Below the pieces are notes generated by a model, which was not told where the DNA came from, did not search any database, and worked only from the letters and a program-made list of their open reading frames with translations. This document shows, one piece after another, positions 1-8,397 of a stretch of 64,000 nt of DNA; the first letter of the stretch is position 1, and the number at the start of each line of letters is the position of its first letter. Source of the DNA: Chryseobacterium hagamense (GTDB taxonomy: Bacteria > Bacteroidota > Bacteroidia > Flavobacteriales > Weeksellaceae); the NCBI RefSeq assembly GCF_007991455.1, contig NZ_BJYJ01000001.1, positions 124,001-188,000 on the forward strand. The letters are read 5' to 3'. Both the position numbers and the translations under genes were made by a program.

Positions 1-1456
1 AAAACTGTTCTTCGATAATCTTTCTCTGATCCTCCGGAATATCTTCCAGCTTGCGCAGGGTATTGGTCTGGATGTGCGGCCAGCTCGTCGTGCCGCCGTC
101 ATTTCCGAATTGGAATTCGAACAGGATAATCTGCTCATACTGAAGCTGCAGGATTTCTTTGCCGTCTTCCACCACGGTTTCGATCCATAGGGTAAAGCTT
201 ACTTCTACGGTCGGGACATAGCGGGTGACAAAAGGAACGTTCAGGATTCCTCCCTGGGCACCGGTTTTGTTTTTCGAGGAAAGCTGGATCTGGACATAGT
301 TTTTAACCTGCTGTCCGCTTAGCGTATCTCTTAATCTCAAATCCGGACGCACGCAGTACGGATACAGGTCGTCGGCCATGATCCGCTGCGTATAAATTTT
401 ATTGGAACCCGGATCGTTTCCATCATTCAGGGTTTCATGCACCCAGGCCGGTGCCGGCTGGTCCAGATTGATAGGATGGGTCGCGCTTGCCCCGGCTCCG
501 CCCATCGTAGGGGAGATGGCTAGGTGGTCAGGTTCCCACGCGGCATCACCATGCGGGAACTGCGGAGCCCCGCTGATGAGGTAACTGCCGCCGCTTGGAG
601 CAATATCACCCAAAAGGGTAATCGTGCTTCCGTGAGGAATGACACCGCTTCTCGAAATGGAATAATCGGGAATAAAGTAAGGGCCTGAAATTCCGTCTCC
701 CGGCTTTATATCCTGGGCCGGAATAATTTCGTAATACGCCTGTCCTTCTTTCAGCTCACTCAGCAGGATGTAGGAAGGGTTTCCATAGTCATCCTTTACC
801 TGGACCAAAGGTTCGTCGCGGTATTCCCCTTTATAGCCGTACTTTTCATAGTCTTCGGTATTGAAGGCATGGATGCCCCGGTCTCTTTTGATGGTTTCTT
901 TATTGGCTGCGTAATTGTACACATCGCTCAGCCATAAATACATCCCGTTTTCTTCGTGGATCGGAGTGTACTGTAAACCAGGCTGTCCTTCCGCCCGGGT
1001 AACACTCTTGATGCTCTGCTCATATTTCAGGGCGCCGCAAAAAAGTTCTGCCGCACCGCCGCGGTTCCGGACACCGCCGGGAACAAGGGCAAACGTCAGC
1101 TTTTCGATATATTCTTCGCTGTCGAAACTGAATTTTCCGGGGATGGTTCCAGGATTGGTTCCCGGTGAAGGCATAATCGTGGTGTGTACCCCGCTGGCCA
1201 GCGAAGGTCTTTCTACGTTTTTATTGTAATTGACATTGTAGCTCACCCAGGTACCGTCCAGTGCGGCAAGGATCCCATAATCCACATCATTGACGATATC
1301 CTGAAGTTGATTTTCCCTGAAAGGTCTTACCGGATCGTCAATCAGGAGCTTGGAGTATCCTGACATCAGGTTTTCGAGATAGCCTTTTGCAGGCGCTGCG
1401 GAAGTTTTCGCCATCAGGCTTTCCCGGCCCGCATGGTCTTTGTTTCTTTTTAGCAT
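1..1456 (-). CDS. Uncharacterised protein of oxidoreductase cassette, 3' end cut by window edge
   Basis: An open frame runs from ATG at 1456 to the left edge without a stop (485 codons visible), although it is the last gene of the minus-strand cassette. The start lies 16 nt after the stop of the ferritin-like gene, so they are probably co-transcribed. No signal peptide is visible. Early on there is a stretch containing LAALDGTWVSYN, then GVHTTIMPSPG, VRNRGGAAELF and HEENGMYLWL. A G-x-W motif followed by alternating beta-type segments recalls nitrobindin/FABP-like heme-binding barrels, but that is only an impression. The rest looks like beta-rich, Pro/Gly-rich sequence. I do not firmly recognise the family. 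Its link to the GMC and ferritin-like proteins suggests a redox or ligand-binding role in the same pathway. Confidence 0.75.
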   Translation of the reverse strand, partial: MLKRNKDHAGRESLMAKTSAAPAKGYLENLMSGYSKLLIDDPVRPFRENQLQDIVNDVDYGILAALDGTWVSYNVNYNKNVERPSLASGVHTTIMPSPGTNPGTIPGKFSFDSEEYIEKLTFALVPGGVRNRGGAAELFCGALKYEQSIKSVTRAEGQPGLQYTPIHEENGMYLWLSDVYNYAANKETIKRDRGIHAFNTEDYEKYGYKGEYRDEPLVQVKDDYGNPSYILLSELKEGQAYYEIIPAQDIKPGDGISGPYFIPDYSISRSGVIPHGSTITLLGDIAPSGGSYLISGAPQFPHGDAAWEPDHLAISPTMGGAGASATHPINLDQPAPAWVHETLNDGNDPGSNKIYTQRIMADDLYPYCVRPDLRLRDTLSGQQVKNYVQIQLSSKNKTGAQGGILNVPFVTRYVPTVEVSFTLWIETVVEDGKEILQLQYEQIILFEFQFGNDGGTTSWPHIQTNTLRKLEDIPEDQRKIIEEQF

Positions 1457-1472
1457 GGTCTTAGTTTTTTAT

Positions 1473-2969
1473 TTAGTTGGTAGGGTATTCAAAGGTAGGT
1501 CCCGCATTGTATTGCGCGCTCAGGGGCTGGCTCATCAGTCCGATGGCCTGCTCTTTCAGGGCATACATATACATGACGGATTTTGCGAGTTCTTCCGGCT
1601 GGCCTTCAACAGCTGCCTGAATGGCATCCAGCAGTTTTTTGTAAGTGGCATTAAAAGCTTTTCCCTGCTCAAATAATGCTGGATTGGACTGGTAATCCGC
1701 TATTTTCGGATTCGGCATCATCGGATAGGCGGCACTCCAGTCTACAGGAAGCGGTTTCCCGACAGGCGGTGTCGTTACGGGCATCATTCCGTTTTCATCG
1801 GTAAACGGCCTGTAGTCGCCACCGGCATAGAAGTGTTCGTGGAAAACTTCTTTAAACCTGAAATAATGTGCCAGTTCCGCCCCTTCTTCAAACTGCGACG
1901 GATCTACGTCAAAAATAGAATCGTCTGCGCCTTCTCCCTGGCCTTTGATTTCCTGAAATACCAGAATAACGCCATCCAGAGCTTCAACGGGATGCAGCTT
2001 GCCGCCGCTGCCGTAATACTGTTCCGGACGGATCTGTCTGGCCGGATCCCCGGTAAAGATACCGCCGGTATTCAGCTCTTCGAAATTCTGAGGCAACTTT
2101 CCATACCGTTCGTAATAGGCGGCGATCTGGAAAACAACAATATAGAAAAACAAAGCATCATAATATTCACCGATGGTATGAACGTTCTTCATAATGAATT
2201 CTTTCATGTTTTCCAGGGTCCACAGGTTATTTTCCTGAGCCGTAATTTTCGACAGCAAGCCGGAGACTTCAGGTTCAGCGACGTACTTCGGTGCCTTTAC
2301 CAGAGGGGTGCTCGGACTTTCGATTGCAATGAAGGTAGCAATGCTGTTGGATGAGAATGTTTCCAGACCAACAAAGAAATCTACATTCATGGGCAGTTTC
2401 ATCGGATAGGTCGGGTAATTCTGAGGCCTGTTGACCGACGGCTGTATGCTCACGGCATTCATCACATTGCAAACCATAATCATGTGCAGCATTTCCTCTA
2501 CGGCTACGCTTCTGATGATCTGGGAGGCCAGGATATTGGTGCCGTCCTTAATGGAATACAGAGCCGTTAAATAGGGCGGAATGGTGGAGTGCTCGATCAG
2601 GATGGCGGTCTGCAAAAGGTCCTGCAATACCGGGCGGTAATCCATTTTCAGCAGGCCTTTTTTCGTTTCTGAAGGCTGGAACGAAATTTCTGCAGATTGC
2701 AGTTCTCCCGTGATCTCATGATTAAACTGCGATTCCAGATACGTGTTAAATTCTTCAATCTGATGATTCAGCAGCAGATTCGTAAGGGTTTTGCTGTGGT
2801 ATTTCAGTCCCTCCGTCCAGTCGTCTTTGCTGATGGCCGGACTGAATAATAAAGATTGCAGTGAAATAGCTTCTGCGGCGATTGTATGATGGGCGAAGGA
2901 ACCTTTTGCAAAAGCATTGGCTTCCGGCTGTTCCTGATTTTCTGTTTTACGGATAAGTTTCTGTCTCAT
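1473..2969 (-). CDS. Ferritin-like (VioB/RebD 'iminophenyl-pyruvate dimer synthase'-type) protein
   Basis: A 498-residue soluble protein. Around residues 115-165 it carries IEHSTIPPYLTALYSI and then VAVEEMLHMIMVCNVMNAV, the E...ExxH pattern of the ferritin-like domain first described in VioB/RebD-type enzymes (Pfam Ferritin-like, PF12902). A third candidate metal-ligand helix is EEGAELAHYFRFKEVFHEH, near residues 350-375. This fits a four-helix diiron or heme-assisted oxidase fold. The start at 2969 is 5 nt after the TAG of the GMC gene, so translation is likely coupled. Family members occur in pigment/indolocarbazole clusters and in many uncharacterised cassettes, so the substrate cannot be read from sequence. 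No VioA, VioC, VioD or VioE homologue lies in the window, so this is not a violacein locus. Confidence 0.85.
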   Translation of the reverse strand: MRQKLIRKTENQEQPEANAFAKGSFAHHTIAAEAISLQSLLFSPAISKDDWTEGLKYHSKTLTNLLLNHQIEEFNTYLESQFNHEITGELQSAEISFQPSETKKGLLKMDYRPVLQDLLQTAILIEHSTIPPYLTALYSIKDGTNILASQIIRSVAVEEMLHMIMVCNVMNAVSIQPSVNRPQNYPTYPMKLPMNVDFFVGLETFSSNSIATFIAIESPSTPLVKAPKYVAEPEVSGLLSKITAQENNLWTLENMKEFIMKNVHTIGEYYDALFFYIVVFQIAAYYERYGKLPQNFEELNTGGIFTGDPARQIRPEQYYGSGGKLHPVEALDGVILVFQEIKGQGEGADDSIFDVDPSQFEEGAELAHYFRFKEVFHEHFYAGGDYRPFTDENGMMPVTTPPVGKPLPVDWSAAYPMMPNPKIADYQSNPALFEQGKAFNATYKKLLDAIQAAVEGQPEELAKSVMYMYALKEQAIGLMSQPLSAQYNAGPTFEYPTN

Positions 2970-2974
2970 TTGTA

Positions 2975-5038
2975 CTATTTTAAAATGGTTTCCAGGTCTT
3001 TTAAAACGGATTCTACCGATCGGATGGTGAAAGCCGCCAGCGTAAGGGTAGGATTGGAGGTTCCCAGGGTCGTCATGTTTCCGGCACCGACGATGTAGAG
3101 ATTCGGGTGGTCCCAGGCCTTGCAGTAGCTGTCGGTTACGGAATCGGTTTTATCGTGTCCCATCCTGTGGGTACCGACGATATGTCCGGCTCCGTTGTAG
3201 GAATACCTTACATTGTTGTAAATGAAGGTATTGTTGTCTGTAGCTTTATACCTGGTAAAATCCTTAATGCCAAGTCTGGCAAACATCTGGTCGGAGGCCA
3301 GTTTCGCCTGTTCCATGGCACGCATCTCGTATTCGGTGAGTTCGTAGTTGACTACCGGCCTTGGAATTCCCAGTACATCCAGGTATTGGTCATTGATCGT
3401 AACCCTGTTGTTGGGATTCGGGAGCTGTTCAATCTCAAAATGAAACAAAACCTGCCTTGAAAGCCGGTAAGCCAGTGCTTCTTTCAGTTCTTCACCGAAA
3501 AGCCCTTCACTTAAAAATTCCGAAAGGTCGGATCCCGGGGAGAATGCGGGCCAGGCCCATCCCCAGTTGTCTAGCGGGGAGATCCATGCGGAAAATTCGC
3601 TCCTGAAGTTTCCGTCGCGGAAGGACGAAATGTTGGTCGTGGAACCCGGGCCCCTGTAGGAGTAAACAGGATCAGGGAAGAGTCCCCAGGTCAGCATCAC
3701 CATGTGGTCCATCAGGTTTCTTCCGACCTGGTCGCTGCTGTTGGCTACGGTTTTTTCAACTTTCTGCCCGTCTTCGACCGCGGTATATTTTGAATTCAGA
3801 AGGATCTTGGGATTTTCAAAGGCATTTGCCGCCAGGATAACGATGGAATCGCTGGTGTCAATCACCTCTTCGGCAAAATCCGTCTTTTCCTGTGTGAAAT
3901 ATCTTCTCAAATGGACTTTTGAAATCCGGTCCTGATTTTCCTGATCAACACTCAGTTTATATACGACGCTCTGTGCCTGCACCTGGATGTGCGGGTTGCG
4001 CTGCAGGTTTTCGTTTTTATTAACTTTATATAAAGCTTTCTTCAGGGTTTTCAGGGCATTGTATTTTGCCTGGACCGGGCAGATCGGTACGCAGGAAGCG
4101 TTTCCTTCGCAGCGTTCGCCCTGATAGGGATTCCAGACAGCTCCAAGGGCTTTGTACCCTTCGTGGTCTATATCGGCCAATGACAGGATGTATCCTGATT
4201 CTGAGGAGGCGGCTTTAATCAGTTTTGATTTGCCATACGCTGGATTGGGCGTCGAATTCCTTCCCTGAGGGGACGGGACCAGGGTCAGCGGGATGTTTTC
4301 AAAATTCAGTTGGACGGAAGTTCCTGCGAGGCCTCTGATAATCTGCTGATCCATATAGCTCTGCGGTATTTCTTCCATCGGGAAGACATAATCTTTCCCG
4401 TAATAATCCTCCATGCTTTCTTTAATCGGGTATTCCTGTGCAGCCACATTTCCGGAAACGCCGATTTCAAACTCCGCCATTTCGTAATACGGCTTCAGGC
4501 TATCGTAATCAATCGGCCAGTCCATGGCCCTGCCGTATTTTTCTTTCAGCCTGAAATCGTTCGGGAGCATTCTCGGCGTGGTTCCCAGCCAGTGAAGGGT
4601 AGTGCCGCCGCCAACACGGATGGCATCGCTGGCAAATGGTATCGGACCAAACTGTACCAGGTATCCCTTTTTATCGGGAAACGGCGGGGTAATCGGCTGC
4701 ATATCCAGAACATTCGGTGAGGGGGCCTGTCTGAGATCCGGGTAGGGAGAGTTCGGTACTTTGGCTTCTTCTTTGTAAAATTTACGGATGTACTCATTAT
4801 AAGTGGTCATGGATGAGGCGGAATCCAGTTCCAGTCCTGCTTCCAATCCTGCTTCATACATCAGGATGGATAGTTCACGGTACGTATCCGGGTCGCCCGA
4901 ATCGGACCGGTGGATCATCTTCCTGGTCTGCTTATCAAAAACGTGGTCTGTTAAGAGCTTGGCAATCAGGGATCCGGCAATTCCGGTTCCTACAATAATC
5001 ACATCTTTTTTATTCTGTGGTGCTTCGGTTGGATTCAT
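2975..5038 (-). CDS. GMC-family FAD-dependent oxidoreductase (large subunit, sorbitol/gluconate dehydrogenase-like)
   Basis: A 687-residue flavoprotein. The N-terminus has the FAD-binding Rossmann motif VIIVGTGIAGSLIAKLL (about residues 14-30). VGGGTTLHWLG follows near residue 145 and a Cys cluster (CEGNASCVPICPVQAKYNA) near residue 310, typical of the gluconate/sorbitol dehydrogenase branch of GMC enzymes. The C-terminal GMC block (GAGHIVGTHRMG, then NLYIVGAGNMTTLGTSNPTLT) supplies the probable catalytic His. No Tat or Sec signal is visible, so it is probably cytoplasmic, unlike the classical periplasmic enzymes. ATG at 5038 overlaps the TGA of the upstream small subunit (ATGA). It probably oxidises an alcohol or aldehyde group; the substrate is unknown. 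Confidence 0.92.
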   Translation of the reverse strand: MNPTEAPQNKKDVIIVGTGIAGSLIAKLLTDHVFDKQTRKMIHRSDSGDPDTYRELSILMYEAGLEAGLELDSASSMTTYNEYIRKFYKEEAKVPNSPYPDLRQAPSPNVLDMQPITPPFPDKKGYLVQFGPIPFASDAIRVGGGTTLHWLGTTPRMLPNDFRLKEKYGRAMDWPIDYDSLKPYYEMAEFEIGVSGNVAAQEYPIKESMEDYYGKDYVFPMEEIPQSYMDQQIIRGLAGTSVQLNFENIPLTLVPSPQGRNSTPNPAYGKSKLIKAASSESGYILSLADIDHEGYKALGAVWNPYQGERCEGNASCVPICPVQAKYNALKTLKKALYKVNKNENLQRNPHIQVQAQSVVYKLSVDQENQDRISKVHLRRYFTQEKTDFAEEVIDTSDSIVILAANAFENPKILLNSKYTAVEDGQKVEKTVANSSDQVGRNLMDHMVMLTWGLFPDPVYSYRGPGSTTNISSFRDGNFRSEFSAWISPLDNWGWAWPAFSPGSDLSEFLSEGLFGEELKEALAYRLSRQVLFHFEIEQLPNPNNRVTINDQYLDVLGIPRPVVNYELTEYEMRAMEQAKLASDQMFARLGIKDFTRYKATDNNTFIYNNVRYSYNGAGHIVGTHRMGHDKTDSVTDSYCKAWDHPNLYIVGAGNMTTLGTSNPTLTLAAFTIRSVESVLKDLETILK

Positions 5039-5478
5039 GAGTTGCTGTTTACGGGTTTTACACTCCAGGATTTAAAGCCGGGCTGTTTGGCTCCCGGAGG
5101 ATGGGCATGCATCACGGTCCAAACGAGTCCTTCTTTGTAGGAAAGCCCGTTGATGTAGGCACCTTCCCAGGTCCCCATATACCAGAGGGTGATTATGCTC
5201 CGGGCAATGCCTTCCGTCGCGGGATCGGAAAAGACTTCAGCATTAACGGCATTTTTCAGCTGGTCCTGGCTGTAAGAATTTTCGAGAATATTTTTAGAAA
5301 TATTCAGAAACCCAATGAAGGTGGCCGATTCGATGTGAGTAAGGATATGCCTGTAATAGGTTCCGGCCAAACCGGTAGCCTGCAGTTCGTTCATGGAGAA
5401 CCCGGTAAGGGATTCGGAGATGGCCATGAACACGTCATAGTAATAATCGTCGACGTTGAGGACTTTGTCAATAATCAT
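5035..5478 (-). CDS. FAD-SLDH-type small subunit (sorbitol dehydrogenase family)
   Basis: A 147-residue protein resembling the small subunit that pairs with GMC dehydrogenases (FAD-dependent D-sorbitol dehydrogenase small subunit, PF12318). Supporting features are the length, the YYYDVFMAISESLTGF opening helix, the IARSIITLWYMGTWEG motif, and its position directly upstream of the GMC gene with a 4-nt overlap. Classical members have a Tat signal; this one starts directly with the mature domain (MIIDKVLNVDDYY). It is the first gene of the minus-strand cassette, so the promoter should lie in the 5479-5590 interval, where a TACTTTTA box occurs on the minus strand near 5560. That box is only an approximate match to the flavobacterial -7 element. 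Confidence 0.85.
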   Translation of the reverse strand: MIIDKVLNVDDYYYDVFMAISESLTGFSMNELQATGLAGTYYRHILTHIESATFIGFLNISKNILENSYSQDQLKNAVNAEVFSDPATEGIARSIITLWYMGTWEGAYINGLSYKEGLVWTVMHAHPPGAKQPGFKSWSVKPVNSNS

Positions 5479-5966
5479 TCGTTGAGTTTTAATGGTTAGA
5501 TTTAGTTTTTGAGAAATCCGCTTTAAATGTTTAAATCGATTTATTCCCGCTGTAAAAGTAAGTTTTTTTCATATGGGTTTGAATAGGTGGTATTTATTTG
5601 TAATCTTTCAAAATAAAGTGCAAAGTATTAAGATTAAATCAAAAATTCATATTTATGGATTCTGTATTTTAATAATGAAATAAAATTTTCCGGATGTTGT
5701 TAAATAAATGTATACCGAACATGAATTTTCAGTTAATAATGATTATCCCGGGATTGGAATATAAGTCTGACAATACCCATATAATGGTGCCAATAATAAA
5801 AAAACAGGCATCTGAATTCATTGATTAGGCTGGATGAGATCCTTTTGTCCGTAATAGATCAATCATCTGGATTTATGAAGACCGCGTTATAAGTCTGAAA
5901 CCGGTTTAATGATAACCTCGGCGAAATAAAGGCAGGCTGTTTGCATTATCGTGCAAAGTGTTAAAA
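5479..5966. other. Intergenic stretch between divergent transcripts
   Basis: About 490 AT-rich bases separate the minus-strand oxidoreductase cassette from the plus-strand HAD gene. No convincing reading frame, RNA gene or strong repeat was seen. It must hold the cassette's promoter, but only a weak -7-like box on the minus strand near 5560 was found. The motif ATAAGTCTGA occurs twice (near 5761 and 5890) without a clear role. Confidence 0.4.
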
Positions 5967-5996
5967 TTTGCATTAAAATTTAATACAATATCTTTG
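5967..5996 (+). promoter_or_regulatory. Flavobacterial promoter of HAD gene
   Basis: TTTG at 5967-5970, an 18-nt spacer and TATCTTTG at 5989-5996 match the Bacteroidota consensus TTTG...TAnnTTTG. The element ends 32 nt upstream of the ATG at 6029. Confidence 0.7.
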
Positions 5997-6028
5997 TTTT
6001 AAATTAAACAACTACTGAAGAATATTTT

Positions 6029-6829
6029 ATGGAGGATATAAGGATGATCGTTACGGATATGGATGGAACTTTTCTGAACTCACTGCATGAGGTAAGTCCG
6101 GAGTTTCCGAAAATCTATAATGAACTTAAAAAAAGAGACATCTTATTCGTTCCTGCAAGCGGAAGGCAGATGATGGGGATTACCAAATACTTTGGTGAAA
6201 CGGAAAGCGAAATGGCCTTTATTGCAGAAAACGGAGGTTATGTAATTTATAAAAATGAAGAGCTTTTTGCCGATAAGCTGGATCCTAAATATATTGCCGA
6301 GATTATTACGAAGATCCGGGCAATTCCCGGGGCTACTGCTGTTTTATCAGGGAAGAAGAAAGCATATTTTGATACCGACAACCAGGATTTCATCGATTAT
6401 ATCTCACAGTTTTACGCAGACAGCGAAAGAAGGGAAGACCTGACAGGGGAAATTCACGACAGCATTTTTAAAATTGCCGTTTACCATTCCGGCGGTTCGG
6501 AACTGAATGTATATCCGGAGCTTGAAGAATTTGAAAAATACGATCTGGACATTGTGGTCTCCGGACAATACTGGCTCGATATCATGAATAAAAATATCAA
6601 TAAAGGAGCTGCCCTGGAAAAGCTTCAGAAAGCTCTGAATATCACCCCTCAACAAACAATGGCTTTCGGGGATTATATGAATGATATCCAGATGCTGGAA
6701 AACTCCAAATATTCCTATGCCATGAAAAATGCGCATCCTTCCGTAAAAAAAGCAGCCAGCTTTGAAGCCTGCTCCAACGATAATTTCGGCGTCCTGAAAA
6801 TCATTAAGGATTATCTGAACATCAATTAA
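6029..6829 (+). CDS. Cof-type HAD-IIB hydrolase (sugar/nucleotide phosphatase)
   Basis: 266 residues. HAD motif I is MIVTDMDGTFLNS (nucleophile and acid/base Asp about residues 10 and 12). Motif II is PASGR, motif III is the Lys of NINKGAALEKL, and motif IV is FGDYMND near residue 215. The C2-type cap between motifs II and III and the overall length fit the Cof subfamily, which dephosphorylates small phosphorylated metabolites such as sugar phosphates or FMN. The exact substrate cannot be inferred. It is monocistronic, with its own promoter and a terminator directly after it. Confidence 0.92.
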   Translation: MEDIRMIVTDMDGTFLNSLHEVSPEFPKIYNELKKRDILFVPASGRQMMGITKYFGETESEMAFIAENGGYVIYKNEELFADKLDPKYIAEIITKIRAIPGATAVLSGKKKAYFDTDNQDFIDYISQFYADSERREDLTGEIHDSIFKIAVYHSGGSELNVYPELEEFEKYDLDIVVSGQYWLDIMNKNINKGAALEKLQKALNITPQQTMAFGDYMNDIQMLENSKYSYAMKNAHPSVKKAASFEACSNDNFGVLKIIKDYLNIN

Positions 6830-6853
6830 TCAGATAATTCATGGATATTTGCC

Positions 6854-6882
6854 ACCTTCAGCTTAAGCCTGAAGGTTTTTTT
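6854..6882 (+). terminator. Intrinsic terminator after HAD gene
   Basis: ACCTTCAG and CTGAAGGT arms (6854-6861 and 6869-6876) around a short loop, followed by seven T. It ends the HAD transcript 25-50 nt after the stop. Confidence 0.8.
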
Positions 6883-7001
6883 ATCTGCTTCCTTTACTTC
6901 CTAAACTTCCATTAATAAAAATTTGTCATAAGCATAGCCTCTGTCTATTCCTTTACACAGCACAATTTTTTTTTCAGAATAGAAATTGTTTCTTTAAAAG
7001 A

Positions 7002-7033
7002 TTTGGACGGATAGAATATCTCCGTTAAATTTA
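7002..7033 (+). promoter_or_regulatory. Possible promoter of TNT-domain lipoprotein unit
   Basis: TTTG at 7002-7005, a 20-nt gap, then TAAATTTA at 7026-7033, one base off the -7 consensus TAnnTTTG. It ends 19 nt before the ATG at 7053. Confidence 0.4.
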
Positions 7034-7052
7034 TGGGTCTAAAACTTTAACC

Positions 7053-7766
7053 ATGAATCATTTATTTAAGTACATCTTACTTTTAACAATTCCTTTTCTT
7101 TCAGTGGGATGTTCATCGGATGATGAGGCTTCAGAAAACAGCATTCCGCCTGTAATGACGCTTTTTTATCAGAATGCCGATGCACTCGCGAAAACCTATG
7201 ATCCTTCCGGAAAGGTAAGCCCGTCCCTTCGGAGCGAGATCTATGACCTTTATAAACAGGGCAGCTGGAGCAGCCTGGAAGCTTTGTTTAAAAACAGCAA
7301 TCTGAACGGCGGCTGGCCTCCTGCCAACGGCGGATACAATATCGTCGATAACGTTTCGTTCGAAGCCGGACAGAAATACGACCGCTACAGCGGTGCGGTC
7401 GGCAATTACAGCGGTACGGGCACTCCGACGCTGGGCGGAAGCTTTACCAGCCCGGTAATTGACGGATATCATTATACCTTCAGCCAGCGGGCGCTGAATA
7501 TGCCGGAAAAATCCTATGACTTTTATTACGAAATTGATGTTCTGAACAACCTGCTTTCCTTCCAGGGGCAGCTTGCCGACGTCATCCCGTGGTTTGGCCA
7601 GGTAGGCGGCGGAACACAGATGATGTGGGAAATCCCGGTTGATCCCATGACCGGCTATCAGAAAACATGGAATAAGCTGGCACAGGAAGGGTACATCAGA
7701 GTAACCATCGTAAAAAGCCCCAGCGGGAAATACAACAACCTGGCCGGAACGGTTATCCAGAAATAA
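7053..7766 (+). CDS. Surface lipoprotein with TNT-type NAD+ glycohydrolase toxin domain (predicted)
   Basis: 237 residues. A type II signal peptide ends in the lipobox LSVGC (Cys20). The next residues are SSDDE, like the acidic lipoprotein export signal that places Bacteroidota lipoproteins on the cell surface. The C-terminal 150 residues carry the TNT (tuberculosis necrotizing toxin, DUF4237) pattern: GGWPPANGGY, DRYSG (Arg near 110), GGSFTSPV, SQRALN (Arg near 145), and PWFGQVGGGTQ (about 179-189), whose Gln is part of the NAD-binding site in characterised members. TNT enzymes hydrolyse NAD+ and kill target cells. The gene is followed after 3 nt by a small Cys-rich gene, the usual place for an immunity factor. 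The TNT assignment comes from motif recognition and was not searched. Confidence 0.75.
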   Translation: MNHLFKYILLLTIPFLSVGCSSDDEASENSIPPVMTLFYQNADALAKTYDPSGKVSPSLRSEIYDLYKQGSWSSLEALFKNSNLNGGWPPANGGYNIVDNVSFEAGQKYDRYSGAVGNYSGTGTPTLGGSFTSPVIDGYHYTFSQRALNMPEKSYDFYYEIDVLNNLLSFQGQLADVIPWFGQVGGGTQMMWEIPVDPMTGYQKTWNKLAQEGYIRVTIVKSPSGKYNNLAGTVIQK

Positions 7767-7769
7767 GAC

Positions 7770-8195
7770 ATGAGTTTATATCCCATCTCAGAAAAAATAG
7801 CCGTCGGTAAAAAAGTGGCAACGGAAAAAGAAATCTTCGTCAATGAGGAGATCGGCCGGTCGGCTGAAATCCGGTTTACCTGTTGCCAATGCGGAAACGG
7901 AAACACCCTCCGACTAACGCCGTATGAATCAGGTTTTCCGGTTCTGCATCTTTATGAACATGAAAAAGTGCTCTCCGGAAATGACCTTCTGAAAAACGGA
8001 ATGGCCGGAAAAACTTCACCGGACCGGCTTTATCTGGGAAAAATTACGGTGGACAATCTGCCAACTTTATATTTTGGAACTGATTGTATGAAGTGTGCTT
8101 CAAAATACATCGGGATCTTCGGCTATGGCGAAAAGCAGCCCGGACTCGAAATGCTGGAAATTTCAGGAATCTGGAATTATACGTCAGCTGTGTAA
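7770..8195 (+). CDS. Small Cys-rich protein, candidate immunity factor to TNT-domain lipoprotein
   Basis: A 141-residue protein with no signal peptide, so cytoplasmic. It has two Cys-pair knuckles, CCQCG (about residues 37-41) and DCMKC (about 107-111), with His residues between, suggesting one structural zinc site. Its ATG lies 3 nt after the TAA of the TNT-domain gene, which implies co-translation. Cognate inhibitors of NAD+-degrading TNT toxins are small cytoplasmic proteins encoded next to the toxin, and this gene fits that position and size. I do not recognise its family by sequence. The alternative is an unrelated zinc-ribbon protein that happens to share the operon. Confidence 0.7.
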   Translation: MSLYPISEKIAVGKKVATEKEIFVNEEIGRSAEIRFTCCQCGNGNTLRLTPYESGFPVLHLYEHEKVLSGNDLLKNGMAGKTSPDRLYLGKITVDNLPTLYFGTDCMKCASKYIGIFGYGEKQPGLEMLEISGIWNYTSAV

Positions 8196-8397
8196 ATCAG
8201 TTATAAATTTAACGCAGGCCAAATATAGTTGATGGTTATGCTTATTCTACAGATAAAAATCTGGTGAATCGGTGTGATTTATTTATGCATAAACTTAGGG
8301 TTCAGAACTGATTGGATTAATTCTGCGAATAAGTTACGGATTGCCGTAAAAAATTGCCTTTGGAAATTGCTAATATTGTAAAACAATACCCTATACT

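Noticed and set aside
1473..2969. Violacein-type locus
   Set aside because: Only the ferritin-like domain resembles VioB/RebD proteins; no tryptophan oxidase, VioE or monooxygenase genes are present.
5479..6028. Riboswitch or structured RNA in the long divergent spacer
   Set aside because: No stable stems or known riboswitch core motifs were found; the plus-strand promoter lies close to the gene, leaving a leader of only about 25 nt.
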